From the NCBI RefSeq assembly GCF_947623445.1, contig NC_135244.1, forward strand, positions 14,446,860 through 14,510,859: a stretch of DNA of 64,000 nt. The letters run 5' to 3'. This document shows positions 47,887 through 60,607 of this stretch, one piece after another. The notes beneath the pieces are model-generated. The model saw nothing but the letters and a program-made list of their open reading frames with translations, made no database searches and was not told the DNA's origin. Within the stretch, counting starts at the first letter, position 1, and each line of letters begins with the position of its first letter. Both the position numbers and the translations under genes were made by a program. Source of the DNA: Clavelina lepadiformis. Its lineage: Eukaryota > Chordata > Ascidiacea > Aplousobranchia > Clavelinidae.

Positions 47887-50800
47887 TCACAACCTCAATT
47901 CACAGTTCTCAACTTTTTTCTGGAGGGTTTTAGTAAACCTCACATATGACTTCACTTGGTGGTCAAGAAAATACACTTTGTCTTCTCCAATATTCTCCAA
48001 ATCATAACCTTCTTGTTGAAGATTCACTTTTCTGTGCTTGTAAGTCCCAGTAAGTTCAATCTGTGGTTGCACCCTTACAAACAAGATAAAATCATGAAAA
48101 CATTGCTGACACTATCTTGAACTTAGTATGGGAAAAAGGAAATCACTTAATTGAAATACCACAAAGCATGAAAAAAAAAATCAAATCATGGATATGGAAA
48201 TAGTTACAAGTCTACAATCTGGTGTACCTGACAAACAAAGGTTGAGCATATGATGGAAGTGAGCTGCACACGTGATTGTAAAGAATTTTAGTGTCAAACT
48301 TGTCACTTTCTAAAACAATGCTTACCATGCCCGCCTTACCGTCATTTCCTGTAAAACAACCACTTTCATTAAATAATGCGATTAACAAATCAAAATATGG
48401 TACCTCAACAGCAACTAAAATTACCTGGAATTTTTACACCATAAACGTTTGCTTCCTTGATACAAGGAGCCATTACAATAGTATCAGCCACCTCTGTGGT
48501 AGATACATTTTCCCCTTTCCATCGAAATGTATCTCCAACACGATCACAAAAGTATAACCGGTATTCTTTGTCAACCATCATTAAATCACCACTGTTGAAG
48601 TACTGATCTCCATTCTTGAAGGGAATTATGTCATTAAGTATTATGAATAGCAAACGTTACCACATGTTGACAAAATTTTTAGACCAATCTAAAATTATTT
48701 TAAAGTTTTTTAATAGATTTAATCTTGGGAAAGTGTACATTGCATAAAGCACACACTTTATTATAAGATTACCATGTCCATGTTAAAAAATAACAACAAA
48801 GGTTGTATAACAGCAGCATGTTATTTAGCTAACCTTGAAAACATTTCGTAAAATTTTCCTCTCGGTTAAATTCTTGTTGCCCTTATATTCACATATTTTA
48901 GCCAAACTAGTTATTTTCATCACCAGTAAACCAGGCTCACCATAATCAGCCAATATAGGTCTAAAAGGGGTTTGAAATGACAAAGAAAGAAAATTGAAAA
49001 ATCAGTAACAGTAAACAACAACAGTAAAAGTTAAAATAAATATGAACATAAAAGGTCACGATATATTGAAATAGATACTGCATTATTTATAATCATATTA
49101 AATACTGAACTCAGAATTAGATAATTAATGTACATTAAAAATGTTTTATATCAATTTGTAGAAGTTCCTTTTATTTAAATCATACAAATAGTAACCAATT
49201 TCGATTCAACAAATTTGAATTTTTTAATTAACAGAATCGAATAGCAATAAAACTATATAAAATGGTGTTACTTGTTATTTTTGTCATAGCAAATTTCATC
49301 TTCTCCATGATCATATTTCACTATTACTGATCCAGTCAAAATCTAAAAGCAGATGCAATGCAATACTGAAATATTTAATTCCTTCTGTATTCATACAAGA
49401 AGACCTTTATTTTATACTTCAAAACTTAACACAAGTAATTTTGAGGAAAAATAAACTCGCAGATATTGAATGGATTTAAACAGTATTTGTCAACTTTAGC
49501 TTTGCAATCGGTTGCATAACATTGATAAATATAAACTACATGAATAGTTAAATTTTTCTGCAGAATCAGAACAACTCAGGAAACCATTCAACACATATAG
49601 AAGCATGTATTCATGTTTCAAAAAATGCCAGGCTTCTTGTACAAAACAAATGATGTGGATCACTGTTTAAAATAAATTCAATAGTCGTAGTAAGCTGGTG
49701 CTTTAGAACTTTGAAATTTGTAATAGGTCAATTTTGAAAACAAATAAATAAAACTTTATTTTAACGGTTTTAGTGATACGACTTGGCTGAAATACGAATG
49801 AAATACGACTTGGCTGAAATATGAAAATGTTGCTAAGTTATAAAATTAACCTTAGCAACATTATAAATCCAATATACAACAGCTAACAACTGTGTTTTAA
49901 TATCCTGGTTAACTATACGTAAACACATAAACCACACCAGAGTGATTGATTAAACCCCAATACAAAATTAAAAGGAACAATTATCCAGTGACAACTGCTA
50001 GAGGTGGTTAGAGTTAGAGGTACTGGATAAAACTTTATGAAAAAGTTTGTGTTGTTAAAACTGGTGTTTTTAATACAAATATTAAGCAGTTATAATTTTT
50101 TTCCTTGAAATTAAGCACATTGTAGCCTATGTGTACTAAGTAAATTCTGGGAACTATTCTTAAAACATTTAAAAACAATATGTAATAAATGAAAGGAAAA
50201 TGTATGCTTTAGAGATTGCAGTTTGTTTATATAAAATGTCCTATATAAAATTTTTGCTAACTAAAATCTTTACAAAAAATTACGATTTATTTATTTTTTG
50301 TAATACTGTATTACCTTCATTAATGGACTTAATGTGCCCACACAGCCAAATTTATTATTTAAATTTATGAAACCCGCATTTCCTTCGGTTGCACCATAAT
50401 ATTCACAAACATGGATATGAGGCCCAAAACGATCCAAAAATGTTTTCCAAACATCTTTTCTGAGCCCGTTTCCAAGGACAACTCGAACTTTGTGATTGCG
50501 GTCTTCTTCAGTCTAAATATACTGGTTAACATCAAGCAATGACTTTCTAAAGAACCTGTAATGTAAAAAAACTTACAGCAGGTTGCATGCAAACATAACG
50601 CAAGGTTTCTCCTATGTAGAGTACAATTGTCACACCGTATTTTCGACAATCTGGCCACATTTGACTGGCAGAAAATTTTTTTCTTAGAGCAACTGTACAA
50701 CCTGCATTAGCAACATATATTTACGTAAAAAGATATAGACATGAAAATTTGCTTACGTTTAAAAATATCCAACATTCTATATTAAATCAGAAAATATCAT

Positions 50801-52467
50801 TGCACAACCAGATATTAATGCTGAAAATCCAACAGTTAAAGCGGCAGCATGATAAAGTGGAAGAGGAATGTAAACAACGTCATTTTGTGTTGGAGACAAA
50901 ATATTCAAGATACCAGTACGTTTCCAGAATATAGCATTATCCAGCTTGACAGCTTTTGGAAGACCTAGCTCAACAAACAGATATTCAAAAGGAAAAAGAT
51001 AATTAATGACCTCATAAATATGACTAGAGATGCGGTACATCAGCATATCAACCATCAACAAACCTGTGGTGCCTGATGTAAAGATATAAGCAATGGGTTT
51101 TTCATTAGAACATTTGCCTCTCCATTCCCTTGGACAAGGTTCTGAACTTTCTTGTTCTATCAACATATTAAACTTAACACAGTTACTGCTAACAGCTTTT
51201 TAACAACTGCTTGCTTAACAGTAAAAGCATTCGACATCTCTACTTACCAATGAGATTAGGTAAAGATTTAAAATCAGGAAACGAAGATCCATTCACATAA
51301 ACCGAGATACCTCGATCTTTTAAGTCCTTGCTGACATTTCTTACTGCCTAAAAACATAAGCTGCAATATGAAATGATGAAACACAATTATTTAAATAAAG
51401 TAATTAAATACAGGGTCAATTAACAAACATAGTTCAGAAACAAATACATAAACCATAACGTGGATAAACATGCCTGAGGGACCTTTGATAACTTTAATTT
51501 TTTTAATTTTAAATTACCTCAATTATTTTCTTTTCCTTTCCAATTACAAGCACTTTAATCTCGGATATATCAATGCAATGTAAAAGTGATTTTGACTGCA
51601 GATTATAGTTCAGTAAAGAAGTCACAACACCCAAGTTTGAACATCCCATCCAAATAGGAAGATAAGCTGGTTCACTCATCATCATTAAAGCCAGCTGCAA
51701 ATAGTTTAGTTACATGTTTCTGAAATTTTTCAGACTTAAATCCCACACAACTTTTAAAAAAATTCAGTAAACCATTGAAACCACAAATGATTACTTATCG
51801 GATTTAAAATTATTACTTTTCGTACAAGGACTTGAAAACAGTTGTAACAGTGAACATTATATATTTAATTGCTATAACAACATCATTTTGACGAATATCT
51901 GAACATTCTTAAACTGCAAGTGTTAGGTAATCGCAACAATGATTTTGAAACTATTTATTTAACAAAACAAAATACTTACTTTATCTCCTGGAATTAGCCC
52001 TAGTTTTTTCAGTGCTCTTGTACTTCTATTTGTCCACTCATATAATTCTTGATATGTCCAGGTATCATCTTCAAAGTATATAGCTGGATGAGTGGGAATG
52101 CGATTTGCAATTTCTTTAAGTCTAAACCAAACTGAACATAAACAAAATAGGAACAGTGCATGTAACAAAGAAATTTTCCTTTTCAAACATTTAACAGCAA
52201 CTAACTCGTATGGTCATGAAATTATATGTACTCTGCAGCTGCTAAATATTCTTATTGTTATATAATTTACTGCAAATAAAACACAACGTCTTACTTGTCA
52301 CTAAGAGTTAAACTATTCCTCAATGAAGGTGCTATATCAAATCCAGCCTTGGCAAGCTTTCCAATATATCCAAAGTCTTCCATTAACCAAGGGAAAAGCA
52401 CCTTAACGAGTTGCCACAGTACTAACAATCCTGCTGCTACTGCAGCTACAGCATGCCACAAATCCAT
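47887..52467 (-). CDS. SLC27A-like: SLC27/FATP-family acyl-CoA synthetase, copy B (complete, 13 exons)
   Basis: Same family and reaction as copy A. Coding exons 5' to 3': 52467-52295, 52121-51980, 51694-51518, 51347-51248, 51156-51064, 50964-50809, 50701-50577, 50512-50315, 49342-49272, 48960-48834, 48614-48425, 48348-48228, 48073-47887, giving about 619 aa. It starts [20 protein letters not shown], a single N-terminal hydrophobic segment. The AMP-binding loop [13 protein letters not shown] spans exons 5 and 6 at the same split Gly codon as in copy A. Further blocks are [31 protein letters not shown] and [20 protein letters not shown]. All intron positions and phases match copy A, so the pair arose by tandem duplication. 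Sequence divergence is high, so the duplication is not recent. Confidence 0.93.
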
Positions 52468-54969
52468 TTAAATTAATAAATTCACTTTAACTGTTCAGCA
52501 TTAAAAACATGAAAATTGGTTAAAATACAATAAATTTGGTAAAAAGATAAACAAATGGACACAAGGTTTCTTATTTATTTGGTACCGACACGAACAAAGA
52601 ATATGCAGTGGGTCTATTACAGCTAAAATTAGCATCAAAGTTCTACCAAAGAAATTTCATGCACAGTGTACACAAAGATTCCATACACTGACTACTACTA
52701 CAAATATCTAATACTCCTAGTTATTATATGTGTTTGATAATTTACATGGAATACACATTGCATATCATGGCATATTCATACCACATCAAAAATAGTGCAT
52801 GTATAAATAAGTGCCTAAGTTTGGAATTTGCAGTGCTTTTTGTGGAGAATTTCTTTTAACTCTGTCTTTAAATAAGGCTTTAAAGTTTATATTGCCCTTT
52901 TTCATGAAGCAGGTTCATTTTTTTTCATGTGTTTTTATTTTTTATCTAATTTTTTCTCTCTTGAGCATAACCAGGTTAACATAACAGCAAGCGTGGCAGT
53001 TTTTTCAGGCCCCACAATCTGAAGAGCTCTGCTCAAGTAACTTTTATGTTTAATTTAGCCGAAAAACTCTTTCATTTTGGGATTTTGATTCCATTGTCTA
53101 AGCTAGTTTACAAATTCGTGCAACATTTTGAAAACATTTGCAAATTAGCTATAAAAAATAGCCGAATTAGTATACGTCAATTTATTATTTAAAACTTGTC
53201 AAATAGCTTAAAATGACCACCTAAAATATATCTCTTGGGAAAACTTTTCACTAGTTCCACAGTTGGTAACAAAATCAACTTTTAATTGCTACTATTTGTT
53301 TTCAAGCAGATAGTTTCATTACGCTCAAGTATGCAATGTGGTGACACTAATTAAAATCTTACGTTTGCTGGACAGTTAGTTTCGTTTTGCAACACAAAAA
53401 ATGGGTCTGTGCACAGTTGAGCTGCATGAAAAGCCTTAGCACAAAGTTAAACAGGACAATATTTTTCCTACATGGCCCTTCTACTCGTTGAATTCACTTA
53501 CTGCAATATTCATTTTGTTAAACAGCACAAGCTACTGCTGACTAAATAATAAAATTATGAATGTTTTATAAAATATTTTGTTCTGTCCACAAAACAAGCA
53601 AGTTTCACATGAATTCATAAGTCAAAGCAAGTTGATATTTATAACTTCTACCTGCTTTTTTTATTTCATTTTACAAGGCTTAAATTAATCCAGTAAGATG
53701 GGTCAATTTCTTAGTGTCGATACGCATTAAAGGTAGATACCTATAGAAAAAGGAATCGCTAAATTATATGATATTCTCCCATACTGTAGTCTCCTACTGG
53801 GAACTTTGCTTTCTGTAAGAGGGATAAATGCGCTGATTTATGAAATGCCAAAGTTTTTGCCACGCCACCTTAATACTTATAATGTAGAATTAAAATACAA
53901 GGCAAAACGGCAATTCTAGCCAATATAACAAGGTTTCAGAAATCTTTACAACATCACTGTTATATACATGCAAATGTAAAAATTGCATGCAGCTTTTCTT
54001 TGAGCAGTTAAGCTGCCTTATGCTACTACTATCATGTATCTTAATTTAAGCCAAGGTTCGATTGCTTTTTTGCTTTGCAAATGCAGTAGATGTCAAATGG
54101 TATTCTTGATATGTGCTCCAATTGGTTGAAAAATGACAAGTGAAACTACTTTCAGGTTGGTAAATATTATTGTTAATTTTGCATCAGTTACTGTGGGAAA
54201 CGAAAATAAATTGCGAATCAAGCAAGACTGCACAGACTAAAAATATCCTGTAGAGTGTAGACAGCAAGCAAACAGAAAAAAGTTGCCAAGCCCTAAACGT
54301 TCAATGTTGTACAGTTCGTGCTGGTGCTACTATAAATATGACACGGTAGGTTAGGACAGTCACCATAGTCAGTAAGTTTATGGTCAGGTTAATAGTTCAC
54401 TGACAAAATCATTTATTGTTTACATTTTAGACTTGGAACCTGTGCAATATTGTAAACTATTAACTTTACGTTAACCCTTGACCCTAAACACTGTGAGCTT
54501 TGAAGCGTGCAAATACCGGTATAAACATTTCCAGCTCCAACCTCATTTATGCCACGCATGACTGCCTGTTCACAGCTGCAGCATTTGGGGATTTTGCGTC
54601 ATACAAGCAGCAATCAACATCTCATAATTAAATGCCACATGTTTGAATCTGATATGTCACATTGGACTAAAAAAGATGCATGTGGTTATTTTCTGTTCTG
54701 TTTGGCACTATGGTGCCAGTGGCAAGGTAAGCTATGGGCTATGGCCAGGTAGTCATTATGCTTGCATAAACTTTTTTACTTAAAGGTCGGTGACCTTTGA
54801 CCAGTGGCCACCTTGCATAGCTACACTGTTGCAGTATCTACTATCTGTACTCTGCACAGATGGTCCATTACTGTCAGACTTAGCCTAATAACAACGATTT
54901 ATAGGCATACCCACTCTTTCAACATTGGTCAGAACTACCTTTTAGAGGAAGAAGATTAAACTTATTGCG
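52468..54969. other. Divergent intergenic region, SLC27 copy B / PGP
   Basis: 2.5 kb between two divergent start codons, expected to hold both promoters. AT-rich, with no coding segment, clear repeat ends or tRNA that I can support. Confidence 0.5.
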
Positions 54970-57282
54970 ATGAAGAAAACTATTCAGCTTTGTAATACCA
55001 GGAAATTATTTGACCAGATTTTTAGTGGCTGTGAGAATTTCCTATTCGATTGTGATGGTGTCATATGGCAAGGAAATGTGGCTATAGAAGGTGGGTCATT
55101 TAATTTAATTTTTACCTTAAAATAATACTTCCCTAAGCTTACTTTATTTCGGGAATGTTATGTGGGAGGTAGGTATATATTAAGAAGCTGAACACTTGTT
55201 AATTGGTAGAAAGGTTAGCATTTTACTTACATAGATTTCCATTAGACTAGAAAGCATGGCAGTTTTTGACAAGAAAATGTGCATACAGACTGCAAAGACA
55301 CACATTTTGGCATGACAGTATTTACTGAAATCCACTGAAAATACTTAGTTTATTTATTATAAGTTAGATCTTAAACAACCCAATTTGCCTTGTTTATTAT
55401 AAATTTTTATTTTCAACTAAAGCAGGCAGTAGCTGTTGAATGGCAATGCATATATATAATATGAACTCTATATGCATGTATACACCGGTATGTAGTGAGT
55501 TAATTAATCAAAAAAGTGAATGAAGTCTTACACAAATTTGCTTTCAAACCCAATTAACATTAATTGCATTGTACCGGGAGAGCCACACTTTGTGTTTGTT
55601 AAAGTGCTAATTTCTAACCAACATTATTTCAGTCATGGATTCAAATCATAGGTTGAAAAGTTTATGTGTATCACAGTTATTGAGAATGTCTATGATGACA
55701 TAAAGATTGATATGAATTATGTCCACAGAAAATTTCAATATTAACAAGATGTTTTGTTTCAAGTTGTAAATGTATAACATATATTTTCAATAGTTTTACG
55801 ATTATTGTTAACTAATCCATAAGTTACCAGTGATCATACAGCTAAAAAGATAAATATAGACGTCAGTTGTTAGCATGCTCCTTTCTGAAATTAGTTATGT
55901 TACCTGCAGGAGCCCAAAAAGTTATAAATGGACTTCAAAAACTTGGAAAAAAAGTGCTATTTGTCACAAATAACAGTACAAAAAGCAGAAGCAAGTATGT
56001 GCAAAAACTTACCAATCTTGGATTTCATGCTGACAAAGAGCAAGTGTTTGGTACTGCTTATACTGGTGCCTTATATTTAAAGAATATTGCAAAGGTAACT
56101 GCTTATCTAACTTTGTTAATGATCATGCAAACATTTTGGCAATTGCAACAAATAACACATGCTTAGGTAACTGGAAGAGTATATGTAGTTGGGAATGAAG
56201 CAATGGTAGATGAATTAAATGCTTTGGGTGTTAAGCATTTTGGAACTGGTCCAGATAATGTAGTTGTTACACAGGACCATGATGAAATAAGAAGGTACAT
56301 ATGTATGAATATGTCACAATTGTTACGCTCCTGCCCAGCTCTAGAGAGTGCAATAAATAGGCTATTAAGCAGAAGTTAAACTCATTGTGATAAAATTTAG
56401 TGTGAAATTTAGATAAAGTTTTGTCTTATTAACATCAGCATGGTGGTAAATTGTTTGAAATAGTGATAGATTATAGCAAAATATCTTGACATTTGGTGGG
56501 TAAAAGTATTGAAATTTCTGTGGAAGTGTAATAGAAGGATATAAAGCAAAACAATGAAGATAACATTTCTAGCATTCCCTTAGAAGATGATGTTGAAGCT
56601 GTTCTTGTCGGGTTTGATGGACATGTAAGTTTTTCAAAGCTTGTGAAGTCAGCAACATATCTAAGCAATCCAAACTGTTTGTATCTTGCCACTAATGAAG
56701 ACCATCGAATGCCTCTAGGTAAAACAGAAAACTATGTCTTCATGTTTAAACAAGTTGTTTCACAAGCGTCAATCACCATTAACGTATCAGGCATTCTTGA
56801 TTTGAACAATTCTATTTTGTCTAAATTTAATATTTATTTAAGTTGGCTCAAAACATGTTATACCTGGTACTGGGTGTATAGTGGGATCAGTAACCATTGC
56901 AGCTGGAAGGAAACCGGATGCTATCTGTGGCAAACCTGGAAAGTTTTTGTTTCAGTGTATCCAAGTATGCTTTATTTTTCTCTATTTTGAAAGTAACTGA
57001 CATGCTTCTTTCAATCATTTGGAATAATTGATTCAAATGTTTTTATTCCAGGATGTAAAAAATTTGGACGTTAACAGAACTATCATGATTGGTGATAGAA
57101 TGGACACTGATATTTTGTTTGGAAATCAAAACAAACTAAAAACCTTGTTAGTTATGACTGGTGTTGAGTCTGAAGAATCCCTTCAGAAGGCGAGTGAAAG
57201 TTCTGACCCAGATAAGAAGGAACTAGTTCCAGACTTTTTTATGCCATCCATTGGTGACTGGGCTTCCATGTTTGATGACTGA
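54970..57282 (+). CDS. PGP: PGP-type HAD phosphatase (phosphoglycolate / glycerol-3-phosphate phosphatase)
   Basis: Exons 54970-55090, 55910-56094, 56167-56294, 56573-56718, 56843-56964, 57052-57282 join in phase to encode about 310 aa (human PGP 321). HAD motifs are complete: motif I FDCDGVIWQG (nucleophile D27, acid-base D29), motif II VTNNSTKSR, motif III Lys in CGKPGKFLFQ, motif IV GDRMDTDI. The C2-type cap lies between motifs II and III. Blocks FGTAYTGALYL, IPGTGCIVGS and the VPDFFMPSIGDW tail match PGP. PDXP (chronophin) is the close relative and cannot be fully excluded. The enzyme dephosphorylates 2-phosphoglycolate and, in mammals, glycerol-3-phosphate in the cytosol. Exon 4 uses acceptor TTTCTAG at 56572. 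An ATTAAA near 57405 may be the poly(A) signal. Confidence 0.88.
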
Positions 57283-58913
57283 ACCTTTAATTAATTTACT
57301 CTGTTTAAAATCCAGCAGAATCCAATACTTTTCCATGACTTGTTTACTGTTTATATTTAGTTAAGTATTTATTCAAGCCATAGTTTCATTTTAGCAGCGT
57401 ATTGTATTAAAGTGGAATCAAAATTTTAGTATGATTGGGTTTCAAACTCGTAATGTACAGGAAACTTTTCATGATATTAATGTAATATTAACATACTCGA
57501 GTGTTGTTTTTTATGTTAACATTTAAAGTAGGCTACAGGGCAAGTTCGAAACAAGTTGACATTAAATCAAACACGAATGGTCCGCAAGTATACCAGACAA
57601 TACTTTTCTAATACTTATTTTTCAAATTATTGTCAAAAATGTGTCAAAGAAAAACGTAAATTTGTCGCTCGATATGACACCAAATAACTGGTGGCAATTA
57701 CGGCTTCACAATCTGAAGTCCATGTGCTTGACGTTGGTGATTGAATTAAGTATGAATAAGGTGTCTTTGTAAGAGACAAGAAATAAGTGGTCTCAAAACT
57801 TCAAAATACAAGAATAGTACGACCATTTCTTTCGGGCCATATTCACGAATATACCTGTCACCTAAGGCCTAGCAAAAAATTTTTGATTTCGTTGGAGGGG
57901 TGACCATCGCGAGTGTCGCGAAGTGAAACGAGAGTCACGAAACAATACCCGCGGCACGCGCTCCTCGAATGAGAGCAAAGGACAAAAGAGCCAAAAATGT
58001 TGAAAGGAACCCATCAGCAGCTGCCAGTCTACCGAAGGATAGTTTAAACCACGACTCAAACGAGCAACAGTTGGAGCTGAAAGAGAGCCGAGGGGCAAAA
58101 GGAAAGTCATAAGCGAGGAATCAAACGAGAGCCAGGAAAAACCTGAAACACAACTAAGTAAGAACTTTCAGAACCAACGTGACTATTCCCATTTTCCGCT
58201 GGAAGAAACTGTGAACATACGATGTATATGCAGTGAATCCCTTACATTTCGAAGAAGTGTTGACGAAAAGGAAGAAACGACTCGAGACTTTGGCATACCC
58301 CTCTATTGCACAAACTTTAATGCAGCTTACATAAGATGTCACTGCACCGAGCTCTCGATCCAATGTGTTAGATTGGAGACAGATGTCGCACACATAGATT
58401 TAATTGCTGCCATATTACCTAAAAACCGAACAGAACAGAATTTAACTTACTGTAGATTGAATATAAAAAAGTATTACATCCCGACAAATAAATATAACCA
58501 GTATGTAAACTAAAGACATACAATAGTATTTGTTATCTCGTGTTTCCTTAATTTTGAATGTGTCTTAGATGTCTTATAAGAATTACATTGTTTCTTTGTT
58601 GTTTAAAATTGTGTTTCAGAACGTACCTTGAGTCCATTTTCGAACTGTTCACGATCTTTTTCTTAGTTTTTTTTTTCATTTTTAATTAAGTGTGTACTTA
58701 CACCGCTAAGAGCGCTTAATAAACAAAAACGTATAATCAAACAATACAAAATCAGCCACCGATTGGTGTTCCTTCTTTCACGTTCTCTGATTTCTATTTT
58801 TTTTGCAACCTCTTCAGGAGTCAAGGGTCAAACACGCTTTGTTATAATGTTTGATTTTATCAATATTTCATGCATAGCCTAATTGAGTAAAAGCTGATAG
58901 AGATAGACAATGC

Positions 58914-59463
58914 TAGGGTTGCCATGTGTCAGAATTTTCCCTGACATGCCAGGGAATTTAGTGTTTAAATCTGCGTCAAGGGGTATGCTAAAATGTACTT
59001 AAAAGTCCGGGATATTTTTTAAATTGTATTTTAGTCCAAGTTCTTCTTGCCACCACCTTTTTCAAACTTTTTCTTGGTCGTGAACATTCTCAGCTCGTCA
59101 AAACTGTCTGCTTTAAATCTGCAACTCGTTTATGACGTAAGTTTGGAAAAGTACGATTGGTATGAGGGGGGGGGGTAGAGTATTATTCATAAACTGTTAT
59201 ACGTTCATTACTTGTTATTACTTTGGAGGGTATTTTGTAAACATTTTGTGCTAATTTTCGTTTTCATAAATGTTACTGTAGGCTATATGAGAAAAGTTGC
59301 ATTCGTGTATTGCAATGCAACATTCCTTTGCTTTTTTTGTATTGTTTCGTGTTTATCCTTCTTTTACAAAAAAGGCAATGTACTTTGGTAATATTCTAAA
59401 GTTGGTCAATGCAACTGAGGTAAATTCGTCAGGGATTGTGCATTATCAAATATGGTAACCCTA
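58914..59463. mobile_element. Terminal-inverted-repeat element, about 550 bp
   Basis: The left end TAGGGTTGCCAT and the right end ATGGTAACCCTA are inverted repeats with one mismatch. A CAGGGAATTT motif near the left end and a GTCAGGGATT motif near the right end may extend the symmetry. The outer TA could be target duplication or part of the repeat, so the superfamily is unclear. No transposase is seen. Confidence 0.6.
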
Positions 59464-59692
59464 GCCTATGCTTCATTCATCACCGCCAGATTCACCGGAG
59501 TGCCAACACTGCCAAAGCTTTCTAGCGTTTGACTGTTTATGTATGCTTGGGAGGAGCTATAGAATACACAGTCAACTGCTGCTGGCATTTTGTGACTCTT
59601 TGTGCTTGTTTTGGCACCCCGGTGTATCATGTAGAACAGCAGTTGCATGCATCAGACAGACAGAATTTTTGTAGGGTATAGCCTATGTTAGA

Positions 59693-59830
59693 CTTTAGGC
59701 TCGGTAGCTGAGTTTGGGTTAAAGCGTTGGGTTTACAATAACGCGGTCCGTGTTAGGGACCCAGTGGTGCTACCGTTGTAATGCTCTTAGGCAAGGCGTT
59801 AACGACACTTGCTCCTGTTATCCCCGATCT
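59693..59830 (+). repeat. SINE-like family 2 copy (tRNA-derived)
   Basis: CTCGGTAGCTGAGTTTGGGT resembles a tRNA A-box region, and GTCCGTGTTAGGGACC about 50 bases on a B-box region. The 3' part GGCAAGGCGTTAACGACACT then TGCTCCTGTTA matches the minus-strand copy at 21424-21555. Confidence 0.55.
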
Positions 59831-60607
59831 TATAGATGAACAGATGAAGTCAGCGTGCAATTTTAACGATAGATTTAAAGATTTTAACTTCGGAGCTGTC
59901 AACCTCAGAATGAAAGGATGCCCACTGGGTACCCAGTTTTTGATGTCACTACAGTTTCTGTAGAGGTTGGCATTGTTAATCGTTTTTTCTCTCAGTTGCA
60001 CACAGTTGGAAGATGTATGCAGCTTGTTTGCATTATCAGTTTGGAGATGTCTCACAAAGAGTTTATTGTTATTAACTGTATTTATGCACATTGTTTAATA
60101 TTCATAGTCTCATAGTTTCACAAAAATGGGCATCCAATGTTTTTCAGAGGCACGCAGTTTAAGTTTGGATGGCAGTGGGCATCTACTAAAAAAAGTTAAG
60201 GATATTCCTTAAGCTGTATGAAAAATCTTAGCACAGTGAAATTAGTTTTTTATATAAGCTCACCCATCACTCAATTTCAATTAGAAGTCACGCATCTAAC
60301 ACATTGCCATTTAAAACAGTTTTATTATTCCTGTTTTTAATGATTAGTTTTTTTTTAAATGTTGGTTGAGCTGCATTTAGTACAGCTCTGCTCTAAATAT
60401 ATTTAACTGATATATGTTATCTTAACTTCTATATATAATGTTTCTATGATGTTTATGTTTAATGAACATTTATACCTTGTTGTAGGATATGTAAAACAAT
60501 TAGCTTACAGTTCCAACATTGTACTGATCATTGTTGCATAACAAGATACCTCACTATTTGACTAATTACATGCATATCTAATTAGACAAAAAGAAGAACT
60601 TGTTGCC

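Larger units (their letters stand above)
57283..60607. other. Intergenic, PGP / GPAM (same direction)
   Basis: This contains a GC-richer patch at about 57840-58150 of unknown nature, a terminal-inverted-repeat element at 58914-59463 and a SINE-like family 2 copy at 59693-59830. The GPAM promoter and a 5' UTR exon should be near the right end: an acceptor-like TAATTAG precedes ACAAAAAGAAG at about 60585. Short open frames here look fortuitous. Confidence 0.45.

Noticed and set aside
58211-58513. 100-codon plus-strand open frame
   Set aside because: No recognisable domain, no splice context or start support. Mentioned as part of the GC-rich patch but not called as a gene.
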